Assembly (NCBI GenBank): GCA_000635535.1
Contig: JFMF01000008.1
Span: forward strand, 1 to 50,331
DNA: 50,331 nt
Direction: 5' to 3'
DNA from: Prochlorococcus sp. scB243_496M6
Lineage (GTDB): Bacteria > Cyanobacteriota > Cyanobacteriia > PCC-6307 > Cyanobiaceae
Shown here: positions 35,001 to 42,460 of the stretch, in pieces
How the letters are laid out: the number at the start of each line of letters is the position of its first letter
Numbering within the stretch: position 1 is the first letter of the stretch
Position numbers and translations under genes: made by a program
The notes under the pieces: model-generated
Told to the model about the DNA's origin: nothing
Seen by the model: only the letters and a program-made list of their open reading frames with translations
The model's database searches: none

Positions 35001-36404
35001 GTGAAATTCACAACTAAGGTTTATAAGTTAAAAGATGCTTATAAAAAGCTATCTGTTCCTCAATTTACTATTGTTACAGGCTTATTTATTATTTGCCTTG
35101 GAACTTTAATTTTGAGTTCTCCATTATGTTCATCTTCAAAGGTTGGTTTGTGGGAAGCATTTTTTACATCAACTTCTGCCATAACCGTAACTGGCTTAAC
35201 CATAATAGATATTGGTGTTGATTTAAATTTCTTCGGACAAGTTTTCTTGGCTTTTATGCTTTTATCAGGTGGTCTAGGATTAATGGCCATTACAACATTT
35301 TTACAAGGGTTTGTTGTAAAGGGGACAAAGCTAAGAACTAGATTAGACAAAGGAAAGACTTTAGATGAATTTGGAGTTGGAGGAATTGGTCGAACTTTTC
35401 AAAGCATTGCTATTACGGCGATTAGTATCATTTCCTTGGGCGCAATTGTCTTATATTCTTTTGGATTTGTAGACATTCAAAATAATTGGGAAAGACTATG
35501 GTCTTCGATTTTTCACAGCATTTCTGCATATAACAATGCAGGATTTTCGTTAATGTCAAATAGTCTTCAAGACTATAGAACAAATTATTTGGTGAATAGT
35601 GTTTTTGTTTTTCTCATTGTTATGGGTGGATTGGGCTGGCGGGTTATTGATGATATTTGGAGTCATAAAAAAAATCTTTCTTATAAGAAATTAAGCCTTC
35701 ATTCCAGACTAGTCATTAGGACAAGTTTGTCTCTAATATTATTCGGATCATTAGGATTCTTTATCACTGAATCATTGCTAAATAGTCAATTTTTTAATGA
35801 TTTAAATGTGTTTCAACGGTTAATGTCATCTATCTTCGAAACAGTTAGTGCAAGAACTGCAGGCTTTACAAATTACCCAATCTCCTTGAACTCTATATCT
35901 GATACCGGTCTATTGTTATTAATGACGCTTATGTTTATTGGAGCAAGTACTGGAGGTACTGGTGGAGGCATAAAAACAACGACATTTATTGCTTTAATGG
36001 CTGCAACTAGATCAACTTTAAGAGGTCAGAAAGATGTAATTATTAGCAATAGATTAATTTCAGATAAAGTTATTCTAAAGGCAGTTGGAATCACAGTTGG
36101 ATCTTTGCTTTTTGTTCTTTTAATGGCAATGTTGCTTAGTACAACTAATACTTTTGTTAAAAAAGAATCATTCACATTCCTAGAAATTTTGTTCACTTGC
36201 ATATCTGCATTTGCAACAGTTGGTTTTGATATTGGTTTAACTGTAAAATTAAATCATTTTGGTCAATTTATTCTTATTGTGGGTATGTTTGTGGGCAGAC
36301 TTGGGATCCTTTTACTTTTAAGTGCACTTTGGCAGGCTCTTTATAAGAGTAGAATAGATAGACAAAAGAGAATTGGCTATCCTAGGGCTGATCTATATGT
36401 TTAG
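35001..36404 (+). CDS. ktrB: Na+-dependent K+ uptake channel subunit KtrB (TrkH family)
   Basis: KtrB is the membrane pore of a Ktr/Trk potassium uptake system. The 467-residue protein shows the four selectivity-filter loops: TVTGL at 62-66, NNAGF at 178-182, ARTAGF at 284-289 and TVGFD at 406-410. The glycine/threonine-rich intramembrane gate loop STGGTGGGIKTTT is at 317-329. The length and single glycine per loop match KtrB rather than longer TrkH. Translation starts at GTG 35001, four bases after the transporter stop, so the two are co-translated. ktrA follows after 18 bases. Confidence 0.95.
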   Translation: MKFTTKVYKLKDAYKKLSVPQFTIVTGLFIICLGTLILSSPLCSSSKVGLWEAFFTSTSAITVTGLTIIDIGVDLNFFGQVFLAFMLLSGGLGLMAITTFLQGFVVKGTKLRTRLDKGKTLDEFGVGGIGRTFQSIAITAISIISLGAIVLYSFGFVDIQNNWERLWSSIFHSISAYNNAGFSLMSNSLQDYRTNYLVNSVFVFLIVMGGLGWRVIDDIWSHKKNLSYKKLSLHSRLVIRTSLSLILFGSLGFFITESLLNSQFFNDLNVFQRLMSSIFETVSARTAGFTNYPISLNSISDTGLLLLMTLMFIGASTGGTGGGIKTTTFIALMAATRSTLRGQKDVIISNRLISDKVILKAVGITVGSLLFVLLMAMLLSTTNTFVKKESFTFLEILFTCISAFATVGFDIGLTVKLNHFGQFILIVGMFVGRLGILLLLSALWQALYKSRIDRQKRIGYPRADLYV

Positions 36405-36422
36405 AATTGACTGAGTTTTATT

Positions 36423-37127
36423 ATGGCTGATTGGTGGCAGTGGTCTCAAAAGAGAGAAAATGAAACACTCACTTTTGCAGTTGTGGGAGTTGGAAGATTT
36501 GGAACCGCTGTTTGCAGAGAACTTATTAGTAATGGTGCAGATGTTTTGGCTGCAGATTATTCGGAAAAAGCTATTGATGATTTAAGGCAATTAGAACCTT
36601 CAATAGAAGCGAGAGTTGTAGATTGTACTGATGAAGAGTCTATGAAGGAATCGGGAATACTTGAAATGAATACTGTTGTAGTGGGTATTAGTGAACCTAT
36701 TGAAGCAAGTATCACAACGACACTTATTGCCAAGGACAGTGAAGGTAGCAAAGTGAAAAGAGTAATAGCGAGAGCTACCAGTGACTTGCACGAAAAAATG
36801 TTAAAAAGAGTAGGTGCAGATAAAGTTGTTTTCCCATCTAGGATGCAAGGAGAAAGATTAGGTTTAGAACTAGTAAGACCAAACCTAATCGAAAGATTGG
36901 AACTAGATAATCAAACTGGTATAGATGAAATAACAGTTCCAGAGGAATTTATTGGAAGATCTTTAAGAGATTTGAATTTGAGGAAAAATTATTTAGTAAA
37001 TGTTCTTGCTGCAGGACCTGCTGAAGAGTTAACAGTTAATCCTCCAGCAAAATATATCTTAGAAAGAGGAAATATTCTGGTAGTCATGGGTAAAACTGTT
37101 GATTTACAGAAATTGCCTCAAAATTAA
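36423..37127 (+). CDS. ktrA: K+ uptake regulatory subunit KtrA
   Basis: KtrA forms a cytosolic ring that gates KtrB through ATP/ADP (or NAD) binding. The 234-residue protein has an RCK-N domain with the nucleotide loop VVGVGRFGTAV (residues 20-30; GVGRFG at 22-27) and the acidic strand end AADYSE, then an RCK-C domain from about residue 160 (IDEITVPEEFIGRSLRDL) ending RGNILVVMGKTVDL. It is the last gene of the DASS-ktrB-ktrA operon. It converges with the ribbon-helix-helix gene with no space between stops. Confidence 0.95.
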   Translation: MADWWQWSQKRENETLTFAVVGVGRFGTAVCRELISNGADVLAADYSEKAIDDLRQLEPSIEARVVDCTDEESMKESGILEMNTVVVGISEPIEASITTTLIAKDSEGSKVKRVIARATSDLHEKMLKRVGADKVVFPSRMQGERLGLELVRPNLIERLELDNQTGIDEITVPEEFIGRSLRDLNLRKNYLVNVLAAGPAEELTVNPPAKYILERGNILVVMGKTVDLQKLPQN

Positions 37128-37436
37128 TTATTTAAAATCAGATTTTTTATAGTATCTAATCCTTTGAGGAGCTCTTTTTAATCTTCTGACGCTTTGTTTT
37201 TCAAGTTCATCTCTAAATTTATCAGTATTTAAATTATTTTCTGAAACAGGTGATTTATTTTCTTTTTCAAAATATTTTTTTATACCCTCTTGTATTAACA
37301 CTTTTGCCATATTACTTACTGTCCTAGATTCATTATTAGCCAAAATAGTTAATTGCTCACATATTAATTCTGGAAGAACTACCTGAATTCTGGGGGATTT
37401 AGGCTTCCCATTAGTTGAGTTTTGGCGGGTAGCCAT
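37128..37436 (-). CDS. Ribbon-helix-helix (CopG/Arc-like) DNA-binding protein
   Basis: The 102-residue protein has a basic N-terminus, a beta strand PRIQVVLPELICEQL at about 14-28, then two helices (ILANNESRTVSNMAKVLIQEGIKKYF) in the ribbon-helix-helix pattern, and a basic tail rich in Arg and Lys. Such proteins bind operators as dimers or tetramers. The gene is divergent from the 112-aa gene, and the region between them contains a strong inverted and direct repeat that could be its operator, implying autoregulation. It could also be an antitoxin-type regulator, but no toxin gene is recognisable next to it. Confidence 0.75.
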   Translation of the reverse strand: MATRQNSTNGKPKSPRIQVVLPELICEQLTILANNESRTVSNMAKVLIQEGIKKYFEKENKSPVSENNLNTDKFRDELEKQSVRRLKRAPQRIRYYKKSDFK

Positions 37437-37460
37437 GAGTCAAAGTTGATAACTGTTACT

Positions 37461-37512
37461 TATTAGTATACACAGTTAGTCAAGGATACTATCTTTGTGT
37501 ATATTATTAGTA
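37461..37512. promoter_or_regulatory. Operator-like nested repeat between RHH gene and 112-aa gene
   Basis: TATACACA at 37467-37474 and TGTGTATA at 37496-37503 form a perfect 8-bp inverted repeat, 29 bases centre to centre. TATTAGTA occurs as a direct repeat at 37461-37468 and 37505-37512, flanking the dyad. The element lies 25 bases from the RHH start and 42 bases from the ATG of the divergent gene. This position and symmetry suit a site bound by the RHH protein, which is an inference. Confidence 0.5.
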
Positions 37513-37553
37513 AGGAAATTTATGCCCGTATCAATTAATTGTTTTATTGTCCC

Positions 37554-37892
37554 ATGAAAAATTCAAGAAAAATTGATTCTCCTAAAAGGTCGATAATTGA
37601 TAAACCGAAAAAAAGATTAGTCAATTCTGATTCTCACGATAATGAAAATAGTGACGTTTTGGTATCAGCTGTAATTAGTCCATATTTGTTAACTCATCTT
37701 CACCATATTCTTCAGCAGTCTGAGTATTATGCTCAAAAAGATGGTAGAAAATCTCACGCAGCTAACTTTGCGAAACTAAGAAAAGTTTTATGTTTAGACG
37801 CAAGAAGTATGGCAGATGCCTCTGCAAAAGAGATAAAAGATGTGGATAATGATTTATCTAATAATGAATATAATGAACAAAATGTAGCTTGA
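37554..37892 (+). CDS. 112-residue basic/polar protein, unknown
   Basis: The frame is open from a TTG at 37539, but ATG 37554 gives the more natural start MKNSRKIDSPKRS. The first ~40 residues are basic and probably disordered. A helical core follows (about 44-92) with the blocks LVSAVISPYLLTHLHHILQQ and GRKSHAANFAKLRKVLCLDA, and the C-terminus is acidic and Asn-rich. There is no transmembrane segment or known motif. It is divergent from the RHH gene and 34 bases upstream of the Nif11-like gene on the same strand. I do not recognise a family. Confidence 0.7.
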   Translation: MKNSRKIDSPKRSIIDKPKKRLVNSDSHDNENSDVLVSAVISPYLLTHLHHILQQSEYYAQKDGRKSHAANFAKLRKVLCLDARSMADASAKEIKDVDNDLSNNEYNEQNVA

Positions 37893-37926
37893 AGTAATAA
37901 TCTATTAATAAATAAATTTTAAAAAC

Positions 37927-38157
37927 ATGTCCAGTAATGCTGAAAAGCTCTATAAGTTAATAGCCAACGATTCCAAAAAGAAACAAAGTCTGTTTATGAC
38001 AGCCTTAACTAATCCCAAAAAAGCCTTAGATAAAATATGCGATATTGGTAATGATTTAAATATTTCTGTGACTAAAGAAGAGGTTATTGAATATTTGAGT
38101 ACTATTGATGATGAGGCAACTAAAATGTGGTTAATCAAGGCTCGAGGAGGTCTTTAG
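37927..38157 (+). CDS. 76-residue Nif11-like small protein
   Basis: The short, helical, acidic-basic sequence (AEKLYKLIANDSKKKQSLF, then NPKKALDKICDIGNDLNISVTKEEVIEYL) resembles the Nif11/NHLP leader-peptide fold found in cyanobacteria, where it either stands alone or leads ribosomally made, modified peptides. The C-terminus is KARGGL, so a Gly-Gly site is present but almost nothing follows it; no core peptide of Cys/Ser/Thr residues is encoded. No lanthipeptide synthetase or peptidase transporter lies in the window. A free-standing regulatory or degenerate leader-type protein is more likely than a bacteriocin precursor. Family assignment is tentative. Confidence 0.55.
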   Translation: MSSNAEKLYKLIANDSKKKQSLFMTALTNPKKALDKICDIGNDLNISVTKEEVIEYLSTIDDEATKMWLIKARGGL

Positions 38158-38311
38158 GAAAAGGTTTCGAATAATTATTATTTGAATTAGGAATAGGTTT
38201 TATTCTTTTGTTGTAGCCACCTCCACCAGCCAAAGTCCAAAAAAACCAATAACTTGGTATTGCGAGAGCTGCAGCTATGAAAATCACTACAATTTGTTCT
38301 ATTCTTTTCAT
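38135..38311 (-). CDS. 58-residue single-span membrane protein, unknown
   Basis: An ATG-initiated reverse frame gives 58 residues: a short basic start (MKRIEQ), a hydrophobic segment at about residues 7-28 (IVVIFIAAALAIPSYWFFWTL), then AGGGGYNKR and a Pro/Asn-rich tail. The pattern of a signal-anchor helix with an aromatic end and a glycine-rich hinge looks genuine. It is convergent with the Nif11-like gene and overlaps its last 23 bases, and is divergent from the ABC-F gene. I do not know a family. It is a good candidate for a thylakoid- or plasma-membrane micropeptide. Confidence 0.65.
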   Translation of the reverse strand: MKRIEQIVVIFIAAALAIPSYWFFWTLAGGGGYNKRIKPIPNSNNNYSKPFPKDLLEP

Positions 38312-38383
38312 GATTTAATTTTATTCCACAAAATATTTTTTAGTAAATAAGCCGCAGATTTTGTAAATTCTATTTTTAAAACA

Positions 38384-40012
38384 GTGATTAGATTTGAAGG
38401 TGTAAGCAAAATTTATTCTACAGATGTCGTTTTAAAAAATATTAGTTGGGAGATTAAGAAAGGAGAAAAAGTTGGCTTAGTTGGTTCTAATGGTGCAGGT
38501 AAATCAACCCAATTTAAGATTTTAATTGGAGAGGAAGAGCAAACAAGTGGAACGATCATCAAAGAGGGAAATCCTAAAATTGCCCATTTAAAACAAGAGT
38601 TTGACTGTAATTTGAATTTTTCAGTGAGACAGGAATTAGAAAGTTCTTTTAAAGATATACAAATTGTTGCCATTAAACTTTTAGAAATTGAGAATAAAAT
38701 GAAATCATTGGATATAAAAAAAAATTCCGATGAACTTGAAATATTTGTAAATCAACTCGCAAAATATCAAGCAAAATTTGAAGCTTTAGGTGGTTATAAA
38801 ATGCAATCTGATGTGGAAAAAATATTACCAAAATTAGGCTTTTCGATAGAAGATGCTGATAAATTAGTTGGCAATTTCTCAGGCGGTTGGCAGATGAAAG
38901 TTGCACTTGGAAAAATAATCTTACAAAAACCTGATTTACTTTTACTGGATGAACCAACCAATCATTTAGATTTAGAAACTATTTTTTGGTTGGAGGAATA
39001 TCTATCATCACTTAAGATTGCAGTTATAATAATTAGCCATGATAGATATTTCTTGGATAAATTATGTAAAAAAATAATTTTTGTAGATAGAGGAAAATCT
39101 GAAATATATAATGGAAATTATTCTTATTTTGTTGAACAGAAATCTTTAAATGAAGAATCACAAAATAAGGCATATCAATTACAACAAAAAGAAATTGAGT
39201 TACAAAAGAGGTATATAGATAGATTTAGAGCTAGTGCAACTAGAAGTACACAAGCAAAGAGTAGAGAAAAACAATTAAAAAAGATTTCTAAAATTGAGGC
39301 TCCCATAGCAAAATCAAAAAGTCCTGTTTTTAATTTTCCGGAGTGCCCTCGCTCAGGAAAATTAGTTTTAAATATCAAAAATTTGTCTCATAGTTTTGAA
39401 GAAAAAATTCTTTTTTTAGATGTAAATTTAAAAATTTCTTCGGGGGATAAAATAGCAATATTGGGGCCTAATGGCTGCGGTAAATCTACATTGCTTAAAA
39501 TTATTATGAAAAAAATATCTCCTGAAATTGGAGAAATTAATCTTGGTAAACACAATATAATTACTAGCTATTATGAACAGAATCAGGCTGAAGCACTTTC
39601 ACTTGAGGAAAGGGTTATTGATTTAATATATGATAATTCTCCAGAATGGTCTCAAAAAAAAGTAAGAACATTTTTAGGCGGTTTTGGCTTTCAAAATGAA
39701 ACTGTTTTTAAATATATTAAACAACTCAGTGGGGGAGAAAAGGCAAGATTAGCATTGGCACGCATGATTATTAATCCTAGTAATTTTCTTCTTTTAGACG
39801 AGCCAACTAATCATCTGGATCTACAATCTAAGGAAAACTTAGAATTAGCAATTAAAAATTATAAAGGTTCATTATTAATCATTTCTCATGATCGGTATTT
39901 TATTTCAAAGGTTGCAAATAGAATTATTGAAATTAAAGATTCAAAGTTATTTTCATATGATGGTAATTACGAATATTTTTTAGAAAAAACTCAAAGTCAT
40001 AAAAAAATTTGA
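38384..40012 (+). CDS. ABC-F family ATPase (Uup/EttA-like)
   Basis: ABC-F proteins have two ABC ATPase domains and no membrane part; they act on ribosomes, where the inter-domain linker reaches the P-site tRNA and relieves stalling. In the 542-residue protein, Walker A motifs are GSNGAGKS at 34-41 and GPNGCGKS at 361-368, and both domains have signature and Walker B blocks (FSGGWQMKVALGK with LLLLDEPTNHLD; LSGGEKARLALARM with LLLDEPTNHLD). The charged linker with RYIDRFRASATRSTQAKSR is typical. Start is GTG 38384. The subgroup cannot be set by eye. Confidence 0.94.
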   Translation: MIRFEGVSKIYSTDVVLKNISWEIKKGEKVGLVGSNGAGKSTQFKILIGEEEQTSGTIIKEGNPKIAHLKQEFDCNLNFSVRQELESSFKDIQIVAIKLLEIENKMKSLDIKKNSDELEIFVNQLAKYQAKFEALGGYKMQSDVEKILPKLGFSIEDADKLVGNFSGGWQMKVALGKIILQKPDLLLLDEPTNHLDLETIFWLEEYLSSLKIAVIIISHDRYFLDKLCKKIIFVDRGKSEIYNGNYSYFVEQKSLNEESQNKAYQLQQKEIELQKRYIDRFRASATRSTQAKSREKQLKKISKIEAPIAKSKSPVFNFPECPRSGKLVLNIKNLSHSFEEKILFLDVNLKISSGDKIAILGPNGCGKSTLLKIIMKKISPEIGEINLGKHNIITSYYEQNQAEALSLEERVIDLIYDNSPEWSQKKVRTFLGGFGFQNETVFKYIKQLSGGEKARLALARMIINPSNFLLLDEPTNHLDLQSKENLELAIKNYKGSLLIISHDRYFISKVANRIIEIKDSKLFSYDGNYEYFLEKTQSHKKI

Positions 40013-40123
40013 TTTATTTTATTAAAGTTTACATTTGGCTAAGTAAGATCACTCATTTATCTTTACATACTTTACCGTTCTTGATTAATGTAAAAAGTAC
40101 AAAAATAAGTTTTAAAAATTTAT

Positions 40124-40267
40124 ATGAAAAATTATCAGTTCCAAGAAAAACAGTTTCAAACTTCTGATCCTATTGACAGTTATTTTGAATGCATTACTAC
40201 CTGTGATATAAGTGATGGTAGATGTATTTCTAGGTGTGTCGAAATACTTAAACAGAATGACAATTAG
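40124..40267 (+). CDS. 47-residue twin-CX3C cysteine peptide, unknown
   Basis: An ATG-initiated frame encodes 47 residues with a polar Gln-rich N-terminus and the core ECITTCDISDGRCISRCVE, that is C-x3-C-x6-C-x3-C (cysteines 23, 27, 34 and 38). The paired CX3C motifs suggest a small helical hairpin stapled by two disulfides, or a metal site; no signal peptide is visible. The PIDSYFECITTCD stretch looks highly selected. It lies 111 bases after the ABC-F gene and 5 bases from the convergent HtrA stop. It is not a known family to me. Confidence 0.75.
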   Translation: MKNYQFQEKQFQTSDPIDSYFECITTCDISDGRCISRCVEILKQNDN

Positions 40268-40272
40268 ATTTT

Positions 40273-41433
40273 TTAATTATATTTTAGATTAGTTATATCA
40301 GTTGGTTTTACTTTTAAGTTAATAAATTTATTTCTACGCTTTAATAATATATTTATTTGTTTATTAATACCATTTTCACTTATTTGGTCTATAACGTCTG
40401 ATGGTCTTTCAATAACTTTATTGCCGACTTTTATTATAATATCTTCTATCATGATCCCACTTTTTTCAGCTGGACTATTCGGTACTACATATCCAACTTT
40501 AACGACATTATTCTTTCTCTCATAATTACTTGCTTCTATTAGGCTAATTCCAATCATAGGATGTATTACTTTTCCATTTTTTATAAGTTGATAGGCAATT
40601 TCTTTAGCTTTATTAATTGGAATTGCGAAGCTCAAACCTGCTCCTGGACCTGATCTTATTAACGTATTAATACCAATTACTTCTCCCTCCTTATTCAATA
40701 GTGGACCACCAGAATTTCCAGGATTAATAGCAGCGTCCGTTTGTATTAATTCAAGTTTTTTATCATATATTCCTAATTGAGTGACATTTCTATTTAGATT
40801 ACTAATAATACCAAGGGTAACTGTGTTTTCTAGTCCGAATGGATTTCCAACTGCTATTGCCCAATCACCAACTTTAATCTTGTCCGAATTGCCTAATTTT
40901 GCTTTTGGCCAAGGTCCCTTCCCTTCTATCTTGAGAACAGCTAAATCAGTAAAAAAGTCTTGCCCTATAAGTTTTGCTTCTAATTTTTTGCCATTGGTTA
41001 AACCAACAATCACCTTATCTGATCCATTCACAACATGAGCATTGGTCATTAAAAGTCCATCTGCAAATATAAATCCACTTCCTTGGCTTTGTTCTATCCT
41101 TGGTCGATTGTCATTAGGTAAATCTAGTCCAAAAAATTTTTCAAAATATGGGTCTAGAAAGAGTTGAGAATTTCTAGGAAATTTTCTTTTTTTAACGTAT
41201 CTTTGAGTATCAATTGTCACCACTGCTGCACCGGTTCTTTCTACAGCTTTAGTTATAAAAGATTTGTTTGAATATAAATTAACTTCATTAATTTTTGGAT
41301 TACTTAATGGTTGGGACATTACTTTTGAAGGATATCTAATGTCCACTGTTATTAATGAGGCGATTAGTAATAGCTTTTGGATGTATCTTTTCAATTTTGA
41401 TTTTTTATGTTTTACGGGAGATTTAATACACAA
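40273..41433 (-). CDS. htrA: HtrA/Deg-family serine protease
   Basis: Deg proteases degrade damaged proteins in the periplasm or thylakoid lumen. The 386-residue protein has an N-terminal basic and hydrophobic signal region (KRYIQKLLLIASLITV, about 15-30), a trypsin-like domain with His133 (TNAHVV), Asp163 (TDLAVLK) and Ser241 (NPGNSGGPL), and one C-terminal PDZ domain from about 292 (HPMIGISL) to 380. The frame opens with TTG; a second TTG at codon 14 would give a shorter signal peptide, so the exact start is uncertain. It is convergent with the cysteine peptide gene and divergent from DUF2973. Confidence 0.95.
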   Translation of the reverse strand: MCIKSPVKHKKSKLKRYIQKLLLIASLITVDIRYPSKVMSQPLSNPKINEVNLYSNKSFITKAVERTGAAVVTIDTQRYVKKRKFPRNSQLFLDPYFEKFFGLDLPNDNRPRIEQSQGSGFIFADGLLMTNAHVVNGSDKVIVGLTNGKKLEAKLIGQDFFTDLAVLKIEGKGPWPKAKLGNSDKIKVGDWAIAVGNPFGLENTVTLGIISNLNRNVTQLGIYDKKLELIQTDAAINPGNSGGPLLNKEGEVIGINTLIRSGPGAGLSFAIPINKAKEIAYQLIKNGKVIHPMIGISLIEASNYERKNNVVKVGYVVPNSPAEKSGIMIEDIIIKVGNKVIERPSDVIDQISENGINKQINILLKRRNKFINLKVKPTDITNLKYN

Positions 41434-41566
41434 TATCAGTGTAATTAAAATATAACTACTAATTAAATTAATTGAATCTAGAGAATAATTTAATAACTGA
41501 AAATAGCTAAATCTCTTTTTTTCGGGCTATGATATTAAAAATATTACTAACTAATTTATAAGTTCA

Positions 41567-41830
41567 ATGACTATCCTATTTCCAATCATATATTCTGCGG
41601 CCTTAACATATTTGGTTTGGAAAGCTTTTAAAGTAATGTCAAATGGTTGGGGTATATCTGATAATACAAATAAACGTTTTAATGCTTCCAGTTTTAGACA
41701 AAAAAAATACACAATACATCCTGAACTTTTAGATAAATCAGGAAACATAACAGAAGAGGAGCTTTTAACTGTAAGATTTTCTAATGATAATGACTCTTCA
41801 TTAGAAGAAAAAGGTTCAACAACTGATTAA
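41567..41830 (+). CDS. DUF2973 family membrane protein
   Basis: This 87-residue protein has one N-terminal transmembrane segment (about 2-20, ILFPIIYSAALTYLVWKAF) and a cytosolic tail with the family block THPELLD-like IHPELLDKSGNITEEELLTVRF. That block marks the cyanobacterial DUF2973 family, whose function is unknown. It begins at ATG 41567 and leads a short forward run with the 127-aa gene (23-base gap) and the 48-aa Hlip gene. The acidic C-terminal tail is low-complexity. Confidence 0.8.
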   Translation: MTILFPIIYSAALTYLVWKAFKVMSNGWGISDNTNKRFNASSFRQKKYTIHPELLDKSGNITEEELLTVRFSNDNDSSLEEKGSTTD

Positions 41831-41853
41831 TTAAATCACATCTAAGGAAAAAA

Positions 41854-42237
41854 TTGGAATTTAGAACAAAAATTGTCTCAGCGGTAATAAGATCTCTCAA
41901 ATTACCACCAAGGTTTCGTTTGAAAATGGTTAAAGAAGATCCGGTGAGACTTGAACTTAGTCTTACCCCTTCTTATGGTAAAAATCCAGTTATTGTTGGT
42001 ATAGTTGAATCTTTAGACTTAGTCGCGCGAAGAGACAGAGAAGGTAGACTACCCAGAGATCTTCAGGGAACTTGGGATTGGACTGTAAGACATGGAAAAG
42101 TTAGTACTGGAGGTTGGAACCCTATGTTAAAAGAAGCATTGCAAACAATGTTTGATACAGGATTGCCTGCCATTGTATATGAGGAATTAACTGGAGATGA
42201 GTATCGACCCGTTGATGGTGTAAGACATGTTAAATAA
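41854..42237 (+). CDS. 127-residue conserved-looking soluble protein, unknown
   Basis: The frame starts at TTG 41854 with AAGGA six bases upstream, which supports this start over an internal ATG 24 codons later. The sequence mixes charged beta-prone segments (RFRLKMVKEDPVRLELSLTP) with the block RREGRLPRDLQGTWDW-like DREGRLPRDLQGTWDWTVR, GGWNPML and a C-terminal YRPVDGVRHVK. It has no membrane span or cysteine. The density of Trp, Gly, Pro and Asp motifs suggests strong conservation. I do not recognise a family. It lies in a forward run between DUF2973 and an hli gene, which hints at thylakoid-related work without proving it. Confidence 0.7.
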   Translation: MEFRTKIVSAVIRSLKLPPRFRLKMVKEDPVRLELSLTPSYGKNPVIVGIVESLDLVARRDREGRLPRDLQGTWDWTVRHGKVSTGGWNPMLKEALQTMFDTGLPAIVYEELTGDEYRPVDGVRHVK

Positions 42238-42309
42238 ATAATTTATTATTTACCATAAACTCTTACTTAAAACGTTAAAATAATTTAATAGATATAAATT
42301 TAGCTAATT

Positions 42310-42456
42310 ATGAATAATGACAATCAACAAAGATTTGGTTTCGTAAATTTTGCAGAAACCTGGAATGGCCGTATGGCAATGATGGGAATTTTGATTGGAC
42401 TTGGTACTGAATTAATTACCGGACAAAGTATTCTTCGACAAATTGGGATAGGTTAA
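42310..42456 (+). CDS. hli: High-light-inducible protein, minimal 48-residue form
   Basis: This is a compact Hlip: MNNDNQQRFGFVNFAETWNGRMAMMG, then a helix GILIGLGTELITGQS and a short tail. The pigment-binding motif E-x-x-N-G-R-x-A-M-x-G is complete (Glu16, Asn19, Arg21). Minimal Hlips of this kind are abundant in high-light Prochlorococcus and also occur in cyanophages; they bind chlorophyll and carotenoids in the thylakoid. ATG 42310 is the start. It is convergent with the zinc-ribbon gene, 4 bases between stops. Confidence 0.95.
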   Translation: MNNDNQQRFGFVNFAETWNGRMAMMGILIGLGTELITGQSILRQIGIG

Positions 42457-42460
42457 TATT

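Noticed and set aside
37128..37892. Toxin-antitoxin pair with the RHH gene as antitoxin
   Set aside because: The neighbours are divergent or convergent rather than in one operon, and none resembles RelE, MazF, PIN or other known toxins.
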